In this document: one piece after another, positions 47,701-61,324 of the stretch | How positions within the stretch are numbered: position 1 is the stretch's first letter | How the letters are laid out: the number at the start of each line of letters is the position of its first letter | Origin: Anaspis maculata | Lineage: Eukaryota > Arthropoda > Insecta > Coleoptera > Scraptiidae | Reading direction: 5' to 3' | Assembly (NCBI GenBank): GCA_949128115.1 | Contig: OX421968.1 | Coordinates: 62,001 to 126,000, forward strand | Length of the DNA stretch: 64,000 nucleotides | Position numbers and translations under genes: made by a program | The notes under the pieces: generated by a model | Database searches by the model: none | What the model saw: the letters and a program-made list of their open reading frames with translations, nothing else | Told to the model about the DNA's origin: nothing

Positions 47701-50700
47701 GGGTTGAAGCCTGAAGTCACGTGAGTTGAAGCCTGAAATCACGTGGGTTGAAGCCTGAAGTCACGTGGGATGAAGCCTAAAGTCACGTGGGTTCAAACCT
47801 AAACTTTTTGGATAACAATTGTGTCTTTTTTTCTATATTTGTGTTCGTTCGTCAGATGTTGCGTTTGAAAAGAGTAGCTGCCAACTTCAAAAGTGGTTAC
47901 CGATCGTTTTCAAAGTCACGTGGGTTGAAGCCTGAAGTTACGTGGGTTGGAGCCTGAGGTCACGCGGGTTGAAGCCAGAAGTCACGTGGGTTGAAACCTG
48001 AACTTTTTGGATACCAATTGTGTCTTTTCTTCTATATTTGTGTTCGTTCGTCAGATGTTGCGTTTGGAAAGAGAAGCTGCCAACTTCAAAAGTGGTTACC
48101 GATCGTTTTCAAAGTCACGTGGGTTGACGCCTTGAGTCACGTGGGTTGAAGCCTGGAGTCACGTGGGTTCAAACCTAAACTTTTTGGATAACAATTGTGT
48201 CTTTTTTTCTATATTTGTGTTCGTTTGTCAGATGTTGCATTTGGGAAGAGTAGCTGCCAACTTCAAAAGTGGTTACCGATCGTTTTCAAAGTCACGTGAG
48301 TTGGAGCCTGATGTCACGTGGGTTGAAGCCATAAGTCACGTGGGTTGAAACCTGAACTTTTTGGATACCAATTGTGTTTTTTCTTCTATATTTGTGTTCG
48401 TTCGTCTGATGTTGCGTTTGGAACAAGTAGCTGCCAACATCAAAAGTGGTGACCGATCGTTTTCAAAGTCACGTGGGTTGAAGCCTGAAGTCACGTGGGT
48501 TGAAGCCTGATGTCACGTGGGTTGAAGCCTGAAGTCACGTGGGTTGAAGCTTGAAGTCACGTGGGTTGGAGCCTAAAGTCACGTGGGTTAAAACCCGAAC
48601 TTTTTGGATAACAATTGTGTTTTTTCTTCCATATTTGTGTTCGTTCGTCAGATGTTGCGTTTGGAAAGAGTAGCTGCCAACTTCAAAAGTGGTTACCGAT
48701 CGTTTTCAAAGTCACGTGGGCTGAAGCCTGAAGTCACGTGGGTTGAAGCCTGAGGTCACGTGGGTTGAAGCCAAAAGTCACGTGGGTTAAAACCTGAACT
48801 TTTTGGATACCAATTGTGTCTTTTCTTCTATATTTCTGTTCGTTCGTCAGATGTTGCGTTTGGAAAGAGTAGCTGCCAACTTTAAAAGTGGTTACCGATC
48901 GTTTTCAAAGTCACGTGGGTGGACGCCTGAAGTCACGTGGGTTGAAGCCTGAAGTCACGTGGGTTGAAGCCTGAAGTCACGTGGGTTGAAGCCAAAAGTC
49001 ACGTGGGTTGGAACCTGAACTTTTTGGATAACAATTGTGTCTTTTCTTCTATATTTGTGTTCGTTCGTCAGATGTTGCGTTTGGAAAGAGTAGCTGCCAA
49101 CTTCAAAAGTGGTGACCGATCGTTTTCAAAGTCACGTGGGTGGAAGCCTGAAGTCACGTGGGTTGGAGCCTGGAGTCACGTGGGTTGGAACGTGAACTTT
49201 TTGGATAACAATTGTGTCTTTTCTTCTATTTTTGTGTTCGTTCGTCAGATGTTGCGTTTGGAACAAGTAGCTGCCAACTCCAAAAGTGGTGAACGAACGT
49301 TTTAAGTCACGTAGGTTGAAGCCTGAGGTCACGTGGATTGAAGCCTGAAGTCACGTGGGTTGGAGCCTGGAGTCACGTGGGTTCAAACCTGAACTTTTTG
49401 GATAACAATTGTGTCTTTCTTTCTATATTTGTGTTCGTTCGTCAGATGTTGCGTTTGGAAAGAGTAGCTGCCATTTTCAAAAGTGGTTACCGATCGTTTT
49501 CAAAGTCACGTGGGTTGAAGCCTGAAGTCACGTGGGTTAAAGCCAAAAGTCACGTGGGTTAAAACCTGAACTTTTTGGATACCAATTGTGTCTTTTCTTC
49601 TATATTTGTGTTCGTTCGTCAGATGTTGCGTTTGGAAAGAGTAGCTGCCAACTTTTAAAGTGGTTACCGATCGTTTTCAAAGTCACGTGGGTGGACGCCT
49701 GAAGTCACGTGGGTTGAAGCCTGAAGTCACGTGGGTTGAAGCCTGGAGTCACGTGGGTTGGAGCGTGAACTTTTTGGATAACAATTGTGTCTTTTCTTCT
49801 ATTTTTGTGTTCGTTCGTCAGATGTTGCGTTTGGAACAAGTAGCTGCCAACTCCAAAAGTGGTGAACGAACGTTTAAAGTCACGTGGGTTGAAGCCTGAG
49901 GTCACGTGGATCGAAGCCTGAAGTCACGTGGGTTGAAGCCAAAAGTCACGTGGGTTGAAACCTGAACTTTTTGGATAACAATTGAGTCCTTTCTTCTATA
50001 TTTGTGTTCGTTCGTCAGATGTTGCGTTTGGTACAAGTAGCTGCCAACATCAAGAGTGGTGACCGATCGTTTTGAAAGTCACGTGGGTGAAAGCCTGAAG
50101 TCACGTGGGTTGGAGCCTGGAGTCACGTGGGTTCAAACCTGAACTTTTTGGATAAAAATTGTGTCTTTTTTTCTATATTTGTGTTCGTTCGTCAGATGTT
50201 GCGTTTGAAAAGAGTAGCTGCCATTTTCAAAAGTGGTTACCGATCGTTTTCAAAGTCACGTGGGTTGAAGCCTGAAGTCACGTGGGTTAAAGCCAAAAGT
50301 CACGTGGGTTGAAACCTGAACTTTTTGGATAACAATTGTGTCTTTTCTTCTATATTTGTGTTCGTTCGACAGATGTTGCGTTTGGAAAGAGTAGCTGCCA
50401 ACTTCAAAAGTGGTGACCGATCGTTTCCAAAAACACGTGGGTTGAAGCCTGAAGTCACGTGGGTTGAAGCCAGAAGTCACGTGGGTTGAAACCTGAACTT
50501 TTTGGATACCAATTGTGTCTTTTCTTCTATATTTGTGTTCGTTCGTCAGATGTTGCGTTTGGAAAGAGTAGCTGCCAACTTCAAAAGTGGTTACCGATCG
50601 TTTACAAAGTCACGTGAGTTGAAGCCTGAAGTCACGTGGGTTGAAGCCAAAAGTCACGTGGGTTAAAACCTGAACTTTTTGGATACCAATTGTGTTTTTT

Positions 50701-53393
50701 CTTCTATATTTGTGTTTGTTCGTCTGATGTTGCGTTTGGAACAAGTAGCTGCCAACATCAAAAGTGGTGACCGATCGTTTTCAAAGTCACGTGGGTTGAA
50801 GCCTGAAGTCACGTGGGTTGAAGCCTGATGTCACGTGGGTTGAAGCCTGAAGTCACGTGGGTTGAAGCCAAAAGTCCCGTGGGTTGAAACCTGAACTTTT
50901 TGGATAACAATTGTGTCTTTATTTCTATATTTGTGTTCGTTCGTCAGATGTTGCGTTTGGAAAGAGTAGCTGCCAACTTCAAAAGTGGCTCCGTCGGAGC
51001 AAAATCAATAAAACCAATAATCCATATGTGTCACGTACAGTGGATATCTGGTGGTATACGTCAGCCTCTAGGTTCGCAGTTATTTTACTCGATTTTACTC
51101 GAGGGAGGAATTAATTGACGGCCGGGGGTCCTGGACGGTTTCAATACCAATTGTGTTTTTTCTTCTATATTTGTGTTCGTTCGTCTGATGTTGCGTTTGG
51201 AACAAGTAGCTGTCAACATCAAAAGTGGTGACCGATCGTTTTCAAAGTCACGTGGGTTGAAGCCTGAAGTCACGTGGGTTGAAGCCTGATGTCACGTGGG
51301 TTGAAGCCTGAAGTCACGTGGGTTGAAGCCTGAAGTCACGTGGGTTGAAGCCTGAAGTCACGTGGGTTAAAACCTGAACTTTTTGGATAACAATTGTGAT
51401 TTTTCTTCCATATTTGTGTTCGTTCGTCAGATGTTGCGTTTGGAACAAGTAGCTGCCAACATCAAAAGTGGTGACCGATCGTTTCCAAAGTCACGTGGGT
51501 TTAAGCCTGAAGTCACGTGTGTTGAAGTCTGGAGTCACGTGTGTTCAAACCTAAACTTTTTGGATAACAATAATTGTGTCTTTATTTCTATATTTGTGTT
51601 CGTTCGTCAGATGTTGCGTTTGGAAAGAGTAGCTGCCAACTTCAAAAGTGGTTACCGATCGTTTTCAAAGTCACGTGGGTTGGAGCCTGAAGTCACGTGG
51701 GTTGGAGCCTGAGGTCACGTGGTTTGAAGCCAAAAGTCACGTGGGTTAAAACCTGAACTTTTTGGATACCAATTGTGTCTTTTCTTCTATATTTGTGTTC
51801 GTTCGTCAGATGTTGCGTTTGGAAAGAGTAGCTGCCAACTTTAAAAGTGGTTACCGATCGTTTTCAAAGTCACGTGGGTGGACGCCTGAAGTCAAGTGGG
51901 TTGAAGCCTGAAGTCACGTGGGTTGAAGCCAAGAGTCACGTGGGTTGGAACCTGAACTTTTTGGATAACAATTGTGTCTTTTCTTCTATATTTGTGTTCG
52001 TTCGTCAGATGTTGCGTTTGGAAAGAGTAGCTGCCAACTTCAAAAGTGGTGACCGATCGTTTTCAAAGTCACGTGGGTGAAAGCCTGAAGTCACGTGGGT
52101 TGGAGCCTGGAGTCACGTGGGTTGGAGCGTGAACTTTTTGGATAACAATTGTGTCTTTTCTTCTATTTTTGTGTTCGTTCGTCAGATGTTGCGTTTGGAA
52201 CAAGTAGCTGCCAACTCCAAAAGTGGTGAACGAACGTTTTAAGTCACGTGGGTTGAAGCCTGAGGTCACGTGGATCGAAGCCTGAAGTCACGTGGGTTGA
52301 AGCCAAAAGTCACGTGGGTTGAAACCTGAACTTTTTGGATAACAATTGTGTCTTTTCTTCTATATTCGTGTTCGTTCGACAGATGTTGCGTTTGGAAAGA
52401 ATAGCTGCCAACTTCAAAAGTGGTTACCGATCGTTTTCAAAGTCACGTGGGTTGAAGCCTGAAGTCACGTGGGTTAAAGCCAAAAGTCACGTGGGTTGAA
52501 ACCTGAACTTTTTGGATAACAATTGTGTCTTTTCTTCTATATTTGTGTTCGTTCGACAGATGTTGCGTTTGGAAAGAGTAGCTGCCAACTTCAAAAGTGG
52601 TGACCGATCGTTTCCAAAGTCACGTGGGTTGAAGCCTGAAGTCAAGTGGGTTGAAGCCTGGAGTTACGTGGGTTCTAACCTAAACTTTTTGGAAAACAAT
52701 TGTGTCTTTTTTTCTATATTTGTGTTCGTTTGTCAGATGTTGCGTTTGGAAAGAGTAGCTGCCAACTTCAAAAGTGGTTACCGATCGTTTTCAATGTCAC
52801 GTGGGTTGAAGCCTGAAGTCACGTGGGTTGAAGCCTGAGGTCACGTGGGTTGAAGCCAAAAGTCACGTGGGTTAAAACCTGATCTTTTTGGATACCAATT
52901 GTGTTTTTTCTTCTATATTTGTGTTCGTTCGTCTGATGTTGCGTTTGGAACAAGTAGCTGCCAACATCAAAAGTGGTGACCGATCGTTTTCAAAGTCACG
53001 TGGGTTGAAGTCTGAAGTCACGTGGGTTAAAGCCAAAAGTCACGTGGGTTGAAACCTGAACTTTTTGGATACCAATTGTGTTTTTTCTTCTATATTTGTG
53101 TTCGTTCGTCTGATGTTGCGTTTGGAACAAGTAGCTGCCAACATTAAAAGTGGTGACCGATCGTTTTCAAAGTCACGTGGGTTGAAGCCTGAAGTCACGT
53201 GGGTTGAAGTCTGATGTCACGTGGGTTGAAGCCTGAAGTCACGTGGGTTGAAGCCAAAAGTCACGTGGGTTGGAACCTGATCTTTTTGGATAACAATTGT
53301 GTCTTTTCTTCTATATTTGTGTTCGTTCGTCAGATGTTGCGTTTGGAAAGAGTAGCTGCCAACTTCAAAAGTGGTGACCGATCGTTTTCAAAG
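44760..53393 (+). repeat. 8,634-bp HOR, copy III
   Basis: Follows copy II directly in the same orientation. It lacks the 994-bp patch but has about 398 bp of additional modules near 50.4-50.9 kb, immediately upstream of its foreign segment (50989-51142). Small private changes include TTGCATTTGGG near 48237 and CCAAAAACACGTGGG near 50427. Indels relative to copy II are multi-module, the pattern expected of unequal exchange in register. Confidence 0.8.
50989..51142 (+). repeat. 154-bp foreign segment, copy 2
   Basis: Appears identical to copy 1, 8,634 bp downstream, in HOR copy III. The module on its left differs from copy 1: TGTCTTTATTTC at 50924 where copy 1 has TGTCTTTTCTTC. Confidence 0.85.
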
Positions 53394-56300
53394 TCACGTG
53401 GGTGAAAGCCTGAAGTCACGTGGGTTGGAGCCTGGAGTCACGTGGGTTGGAGCGTGAACTTTTTGGATAACAATTGTGTCTTTTCTTCTATTTTTGTGTT
53501 CGTTCGTCAGATGTTGCGTTTGGAAAGAGTAGCTGCCAACTTCAAAAGTGGTTACCGATCGTTTTCAAAGTCACGTGAGTTGAAGCCTGAAGTCACGTGG
53601 GTTGAAGCCAAAAGTCACGTGGGTTAAAACCTGAACTTTTTGGATACCAATTGTGTCTTTTCTTCTATGTTTGTGTTCGTTCGTCAGATGTTGCGTTTGG
53701 AAAGAGTAGCTGCCAACTTCAAAAGTGGTTACCGATCGTTTTCAAAGTCACGTGAGTTGAAGCCTGAAGTCACGTGGGTTGAAGCCAAAAGTCACGTGGG
53801 TTAAAACCTGAACTTTTTGGATACCAATTGTGTTTTTTCTTCTATATTTGTGTTCGTTCGTCTGATGTCGCGTTTGGAACAAGTAGCTGCCAACTTCAAA
53901 AGTGGTGACCGATCGTTTCCAAAGTCACGTGGGTTGAAGCCTGAAGTCACGTGGGTTGGAGCCTGAGGTCACGTGGGTTGAAGCCAAAAGTCACGTGGGT
54001 TAAAACCTGAACTTTTTGGATGCCAATTGTGTCTTTCCTTCTATATTTGTGTTCGTTCGTCAGATGTTGCGTTTGGAAAAAGTAGCTGCCAACTTAAAAG
54101 TGGTTACCGATCGTTTTCAAAGTCACGTGGGTGGATGCCTGAAGTCACGTGGGTTGAAGCCTGAAGTCACGTGGGTTGGAGCCAAAAGTCACGTGGGTTG
54201 GAACCCGAACTTTTTGGATAACAATTGGTCTTTTCTTCTATATTTGTGTTCGTTCGTCAGATGTTGCGTTTGGAAAGAGTAGCTGCCAACTTCAAAAGTG
54301 GTGACCGATCGTTTTCAAAGTCACGTGGGTGAAAGCCTGAAGTCACGTGGGTTGGAGCCTGGAGTCACGTGGGTTGGAACGTGAACTTTTTGGATAACAA
54401 TTGTGTCTTTTCTTCTATTTTTGTGTTCGTTCGTCAGATGTTGCGTTTGGAACAAGTAGCTGCCAACTCCAAAAGTGGTGAACGAACGTTTTAAGTCACG
54501 TGGGTTGAAGCCTGAGGTCACGTGGATTGAAGCCTGAAGTCACGTGGGTTGAAGCCAAAAGTCACGTGGGCTGAAACCTGAACTTTTTGGATAACAATTA
54601 AGTCTTTTCTTCTATATTTGTGTTCGTTCGTCAGATGTTGCGTTTGGGACAAGTAGCTGCCAACATCAAAAGTGGTGACCGATCGTTTTGAAAGTCACGT
54701 GGGTGAAAGCCTGAAAACACGTGGGTTGGAGCCTGGAGTCACGTGGGTTGGAACGTGAACTTTTTGGATAACAATTGTGTCTTTTCTTCTATTTTTGTGT
54801 TCGTTCGTCAGATGTTGCGTTTGGAACAAGTAGCTGCCAACTCCAAAAGTGGTGAACGAACGTTTTAAGTCACGTGGGTTGAAGCCTGGAGTCACGTGGG
54901 TTGAAGCCAAAAGTCACGTGGGTTGAAACCTGAACTTTTTGGATAACAATTGTGTCTTTTCTTCTATATTCGTGTTCGTTCGACAGATGTTGCGTTTGGA
55001 AAGAGTAGCTGCCAACTTCAAAAGTGGTTACCGATCGTTTTCAAAGTCACGTGGGTTGGAGCCTGAAGTCACGTGGGTTAAAGCCAAAAGTCACGTGGGT
55101 TGAAACCTGAACTTTTTGGATAAAAATTGTGTCTTTTCTTCTATATTTGTGTTCGTTCGACAGATGTTGCGTTTGGAAAGAGTAGCTGCCAACTTCAAAA
55201 GTGGTGACCGATCGTTTCCAAAGTCACGTGGGTTGAAGCCTGAAGTCACGTGGGTTGAAGCCTGGAGTTACGTGGGTTCTAACCTAAACTTTTTGGAAAA
55301 CAATTGTGTCTTTTTTTCTATATTTGTGTTCGTTTGTCAGATGTTGCGTTTGGAAAGAGTAGCTGCCAGCTTCAAAAGTGGTTACCGATCGTTTTCAATG
55401 TCACGTGGGTTGAAGCCTGAAGTCACGTGGGTTGAAGCCTGAGGTCACGTGGGTTGAAGCCAAAAGTCACGTGGGTTAAAACCTGATCTTTTTGGATACC
55501 AATTGTGTTTTTTCTTCTATATTTGTGTTCGTTCGTCTGATGTTGCGTTTGGAACAAGTAGCTGCCAACATCAAAAGTGGTGACCGATCGTTTTCAAAGT
55601 CACGTGGGTTGAAGCCTGAAGTCACGTGGGTTAAAGCCAAAAGTCACGTGGGTTGGAACCTGAACTTTTTGGATAACAATTGTGTCCTTTCTTCTATATT
55701 CGTGTTCGTTCGACAGATGTTGCGTTTTGAAAGAGTAGCTGCCAACTTCAAAAGTGGTTACCGAACGTTTTCAAAGTCACGTGGGTTGAAGCCTGAAGTC
55801 ACGTGGGTTAAAGCCAGAAGTCACGTGGGTTGAAACCTGAACTTTTTGGATAACAATTGTGTCTTTTCTTCTATATTCGTGTTCGTTCGACAGATGTTGC
55901 GTTTGGAACAAGTAGCTGCCAACATCAAAAGTGGTGACCGATCGTTTCCAAAGTCACGTGGGTTAAAGCCTAAAGTCACGTGGGTTGAAGCCTGGAGTCA
56001 CGTGGGTTCAAACCTAAACTTTTTGGACAACAATTGTGTCTTTATTTCTATATTTGTGTTCGTTCGTCAGATGTTGCGTTTGGAAAGAGTAGCTGCCAAC
56101 TTCAAAAGTGGCTCCGTCGGAGCAAAATCAATAAAACCAATAATCCATATGTGTCACGTACAGTGGATATCTGGTGGTATACGTCAGCCTCTAGGTTCGC
56201 AGTTATTTCACTCGATTTTACTCGAGGGAGGAATTAATTGACGGCCGGGGGTCCTGGACGGTTTCAATACCAATTGTGTTTTTTCTTCTATATTTGTGTT

Positions 56301-57898
56301 CGTTCGTCAGATGTTGCGTTTGGAACAAGTAGCTGTCAACATCAGAAGTGGTGACCGATCGTTTTCAAAGTCACGTGGGTTGAAGCCTGAAGTCACGTGG
56401 GTTGAAGCCTGATGTCACGTGGGTTGAAGCCTGAAGTCACGTGGGTTGAAGCCTGAAGTCACGTGGGTTGAAGCCTGAAGTCACGTGGGTTAAAACCTGA
56501 ACTTTTTGGATAACAATTGTGATTTTTCTTCCATATTTGTGTTCGTTCGTCAGATGTTGCGTTTGGAACAAGTAGCTGCCAACATCAAAAGTGGTGACAG
56601 ATCGTTTCCAAAGTCACGTGGGTTTAAGCCTGAAGTCACGTGTGTTGAAGTCTGGAGTCACGTGGGTTCAAACCTTAACTTTTTGGATAACAATAATTGT
56701 GTCTTTATTTCTATATTTGTGTTCGTTCGTCAGATGTTGCGTTTGGAAAGAGTAGCTGCCAACTTCAAAAGTGGTTACCGATCGTTTTCAAAGTCACGTG
56801 GGTTGAAGCCTGAAGTCACGTGGGTTGGAGCCTGAGGTCACGTGGGTTGAAGCCAAAAGTCACGTGGGTTAAAACCTGAACTTTTTGGATACCAATTGTG
56901 TCTTTTCTTCTATATTTGTGTTCGTTCGTCAGATGTTGCGTTTGGAAAGAGTAGCTGCCAACTTTCAAAGTGGTTACCGATCGTTTTCAAAGTCACGTGG
57001 GTGGACGCCTGAAGTCAAGTGGGTTGAAGCCTGAAGTCACGTGGGTTGAAGCCAAAAGTCACGTGGGTTGAAACCAGAACTTTTTGGATAACAATTGTGT
57101 CTTTTCTTCTATATTCGTGTTCGTTCGACAGATGTTGCGTTTGGAAAGAGTAGCTGCCAACTTCAAAAGTGGTTACCGATCGTTTTCGAAGTCACGTGGG
57201 TTGAAGCCTGAAGTCACGTGGGTTGAAGCCAAAAGTCACGTGGGTTGAAACCAGAACTTTTTGGATAACAATTGTGTCTTTTCTTCTATATTCGTGTTCG
57301 TTTGTCAGATGTTGCGTTTGGAAAGAGTAGCTGCCAACTTCAAAAGTGGTTACCGATCGTTTTCAATGTCACGTGGGTTGAAGCCTGAAGTCACGTGGGT
57401 TGAAGCCTGAGGTCACGTGGGTTGAAGCCAAAAGTCACGTGGGTTAAAACCTGATCTTTTTGGATACCAATTGTGTTTTTTTCTTCTATATTTGTGTTCG
57501 TTCGTCTGATGTTGCGTTTGGAACAAGTAGCTGCCAACATCAAAAGTGGTGACCGATCGTTTCCAAAGTCACGTGGGTTGAAGCCTGAAGTCACGTGGGT
57601 TGAAGCCAAAAGTCACGTGGGTTGGAACCTGAACTTTTTGGATAACAATTGTGTCTTTTCTTCTATATTCGTGTTCGTTCGACAGATGTTGCGTTTTGAA
57701 AGAGTAGCTGCCAACTTCAAAAGTGGTTACCGAACGTTTTCAAAGTCACGTGGGTTGGAGCCTGAAGTCACGTGGGTTGAAGCCTGAAGTCACGTGGAAT
57801 GAAGCCTAAAGTCACGTGGGTTAAAACCTGAACTTTTTGGATAACAATTGTGTTTTTTCTTCTATATTTGTGTTCGTTCGTCAGATGTTGCGTTTGGA
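53394..57898 (+). repeat. Partial HOR, copy IV
   Basis: Starts like copies II and III, but about 198 bp (one module) is missing near 53.52 kb, where a CTATTTTTGTG core runs directly into GGAAAGAGTAGC. From 54100 to about 55.85 kb it follows copy III at offset 8,436 bp. It then jumps to the region around the third foreign segment (56112-56265), skipping the middle of the HOR. AACTTAAAAGTGG near 54092 is a private one-base deletion. Confidence 0.75.
56112..56265 (+). repeat. 154-bp foreign segment, copy 3
   Basis: Same boundaries. Private change TTATTTCACTCG where the others have TTATTTTACTCG. The following module has TCGTCAGATG instead of TCGTCTGATG. Confidence 0.85.
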
Positions 57899-58102
57899 AC
57901 AAGTAGCTGCCAACATCAAAAGTGGTGACCGATCGTTTCCAAAGTCACGTGGGTTAAAGCCTAAAGTCACGTGGGTTGAAGCCTGGAGTCACGTGGGTTC
58001 AAACCTAAACTTTTTGGACAACAATTGTGTCTTTATTTCTATATTTGTGTTCGTTCGTCAGATTTTGCGTTTGGAAAGAGTAGCTGCCAACTTCAAAAGT
58101 GG

Positions 58103-58256
58103 CTCCGTCGGAGCAAAATCAATAAAACCAATAATCCATATGTGTCACGTACAGTGGATATCTGGTGATATACGTCAGCCTCTAGGTTCGCAGTTATTTT
58201 ACTCGATTTTACTCGAGGGAGGAATTAATTGACGGCCGGGGGTCCTGGACGGTTTC
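58103..58256 (+). repeat. 154-bp foreign segment, copy 4
   Basis: Same boundaries, with GGTGATATACG instead of GGTGGTATACG, a marker shared only with copy 6. Confidence 0.85.
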
Positions 58257-59293
58257 AATACCAATTGTGTTTTTTCTTCTATATTTGTGTTCGTTCGTCT
58301 GATGTTGCGTTTGGAACAAGTAGCTGTCAACATCAAAAGTGGTGACCGATCGTTTTCAATGTCACGTGGGTTGAAGCCTGAAGTCACGTGGGTTGAAGCC
58401 TGAGGTCACGTGGGTTGAAGCCAAAAGTCACGTGGGTTAAAACCTGATCTTTTTGGATACCAATTGTGTTTTTTCTTCTATATTTGTGTTCGTTCGTCTG
58501 ATGTTGCGTTTGGAACAAGTAGCTGCCAACATCAAAAGTGGTGACCGATCGTTTTCAAAGTCACGTGGGTTGAAGCCTGAAGTCACGTGGGTTAAAGCCA
58601 GAAGTCACGTGGGTTGAAACCTGAACTTTTTGGATAACAATTGTGTCTTTTCTTCTATATTCGTGTTCGTTCGACAGATGTTGCGTTTTGAAAGAGTAGC
58701 TGCCAACTTCGAAAGTGGTTACCGAACGTTTCCAAAGTCACGTGGGTTGAAGCCTAAAGTCACGTGTGTTAAAGCCAGAAGTCACGTGGGTTGAAACCTG
58801 AACTTTTTGGATAACAATTGTGTCTTTTCTTCTATATTCGTGTTCGTTCGACAGATGTTGCGTTTTGAAAGAGTAGCTGCCAACTTCAAAAGTGGTTACC
58901 GAACGTTTTCAAAGTCACGTGGGTTGAAGCCTGAAGTCACGTGGGTTGAAGCCTGAAGTCACGTGGGTTGAAGCCTGAAGTCACGTGGAATGAAGCCTAA
59001 AGTCACGTGGGTTAAAACCTGAACTTTTTGGATAACAATTGTGTTTTTTCTTCTATATTTGTGTTCGTTCGTCAGATGTTGCGTTTGGAACAAGTAGCTG
59101 CCAACATCAAAAGTGGTGACCGATCGTTCCCAAAGTCACGTGGGTTAAAGCCTAAAGTCACGTGGGTTGAAGCCTGGAGTCACGTTGGTTCAAACCTAAA
59201 CTTTTTGGACAACAATTGTGTCTTTCTTTCTATATTTGTGTTCGTTCGTCAGATGTTGCGTTTGGAAAGAGTAGCTGCCAACTTCAAAAGTGG

Positions 59294-59447
59294 CTCCGTC
59301 GGAGCAAAATCAATAAAACCAATAATCCATATGTGTCACTTACAGTGGATATCTGGTGGTATACGTCAGCCTCTAGGTTCGCAGTTATTTTACTCGATTT
59401 TACTCGAGGGAGGAATTAATTGACGGCCGGGGGTCCTGGACGGTTTC
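59294..59447 (+). repeat. 154-bp foreign segment, copy 5
   Basis: Same boundaries, with TGTCACTTACAG instead of TGTCACGTACAG, a marker shared only with copy 7. The change breaks the box-like ACGT inside the segment. Confidence 0.85.
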
Positions 59448-60133
59448 AATACCAATTGTGTTTTTTCTTCTATATTTGTGTTCGTTCGTCAGATGTTGCG
59501 TTTGGAACAAGTAGCTGTCAACATCAAAAGTGGTGACCGATCGTTTTCAAAGTCACGTGGGTTGAAGCCTGAAGTCACGTGGGTTGAAGCCTGATGTCAC
59601 GTGGGTTGAAGCCTGAAGTCACGTGGGTTGAAGCCTGAAGTCACGTGGGTTGAAGCCTGGAGTCACGTGGGTTAAAACCTGAACTTTTTGGATAACAATT
59701 GTGATTTTTCTTCCATATTTGTGTTCGTTCGTCAGATGTTGCGTTTGGAACAAGTAGCTGCCAACATCAAAAGTGGTGACCGATCGTTTCCAAAGTCACG
59801 TGGGTTTAAGCCTGAAGTCACGTGTGTTGAAGTCTGGAGTCACGTGGGTTCAAACCTAAACTTTTTGGATAACAATAATTGTGTCTTTATTTCTATATTT
59901 GTGTTCGTTCGTCAGATGTTGCGTTTGGAACAAGTAGCTGCCAACATCAAAAGTGGTGACCGATCGTTTCCAAAGTCACGTGGGTTAAAGCCTAAAGTCA
60001 CGTGGGTTGAAGCCTGGAGTCACGTGGGTTCAAACCTAAACTTTTTGGACAACAATTGTGTCTTTATTTCTATATTTGTGTTCGTTCGTCAGATGTTGCG
60101 TTTGGAAAGAGTAGCTGCCAACTTCAAAAGTGG

Positions 60134-60287
60134 CTCCGTCGGAGCAAAATCAATAAAACCAATAATCCATATGTGTCACGTACAGTGGATATCTGGTGAT
60201 ATACGTCAGCCTCTAGGTTCGCAGTTATTTTACTCGATTTTACTCGAGGGAGGAATTAATTGACGGCCGGGGGTCCTGGACGGTTTC
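60134..60287 (+). repeat. 154-bp foreign segment, copy 6
   Basis: Carries the GGTGATATACG marker of copy 4, exactly 2,031 bp away. The longest open frame of the window (191 codons, 59688-60263) runs through upstream modules into this segment and is not considered a gene. Confidence 0.85.
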
Positions 60288-61324
60288 AATACCAATTGTG
60301 TTTTTTCTTCTATATTTGTGTTCGTTCGTCTGATGTTGCGTTTGGAACAAGTAGCTGTCAACATCAAAAGTTGTGACCGATCGTTTTCAATGTCACGTGG
60401 GTTGAAGCCTGAAGTCACGTGGGTTGAAGCCTGAGGTCACGTGGGTTGAAGCCAAAAGTCACGTGGGTTAAAACCTGATCTTTTTGGATACCAATTGTGT
60501 TTTTTCTTCTATATTTGTGTTCGTTCGTCTGATGTTGCGTTTGGAACAAGTAGCTGCCAACATCAAAAGTGGTGACCGATCGTTTTCAAAGTCACGTGGG
60601 TTGAAGCCTGAAGTCACGTGGGTTAAAGCCAGAAGTCACGTGGGTTGAAACCTGAACTTTTTGGATAACAATTGTGTCTTTTCTTCTATATTCGTGTTCG
60701 TTCGACAGATGTTGCGTTTTGAAAGAGTAGCTGCCAACTTCGAAAGTGGTTACCGAACGTTTCCAAAGTCACGTGGGTTGAAGCCTGAAGTCACGTGGGT
60801 TAAAGCCAGAAGTCACGTGGGTTGAAACCTGAACTTTTTGGATAACAATTGTGTCTTTTCTTCTATATTCGTGTTCGTTCGACAGATGTTGCGTTTTGAA
60901 AGAGTAGCTGCCAACTTCAAAAGTGGTTACCGAACGTTTTCAAAGTCACGTGGGTTGAAGCCTGAAGTCACGTGGGTTGAAGCCTGAAGTCACGTGGGTT
61001 GAAGCCTGAAGTCACGTGGAATGAAGCCTAAAGTCACGTGGGTTAAAACCTGAACTTTTTGGATAACAATTGTGTTTTTTCTTCTATATTTGTGTTCGTT
61101 CGTCAGATGTTGCGTTTGGAACAAGTAGCTGCCAACATCAAAAGTGGTGACCGATCGTTCCCAAAGTCACGTGGGTTAAAGCCTAAAGTCACGTGGGTTG
61201 AAGCCTGGAGTCACGTTGGTTCAAACCTAAACTTTTTGGACAACAATTGTGTCTTTCTTTCTATATTTGTGTTCGTTCGTCAGATGTTGCGTTTGGAAAG
61301 AGTAGCTGCCAACTTCAAAAGTGG

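Larger units (their letters stand above)
57899..59929 (+). repeat. 2,031-bp tandem HOR, copy 1
   Basis: Contains two foreign segments, 58103-58256 and 59294-59447, spaced 1,191 bp. The first has GGTGATATACG and the second TGTCACTTACAG. Both private variants recur in the same order 2,031 bp downstream. Other shared markers are TTCGAAAGTGG near 58709 and CACGTTGGTTC near 59182. Modules between the segments are of ordinary type. Confidence 0.88.

Noticed and set aside
59688..60263. 191-codon open frame, and similar plus-strand frames of 60-167 codons across the window
   Set aside because: They read the satellite core and boxes in one frame, restart at the same ATG in each core, and end whenever box number or a core-proximal stop changes. 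No conserved domain, no flanking gene structure, and copy differences are mostly non-synonymous.
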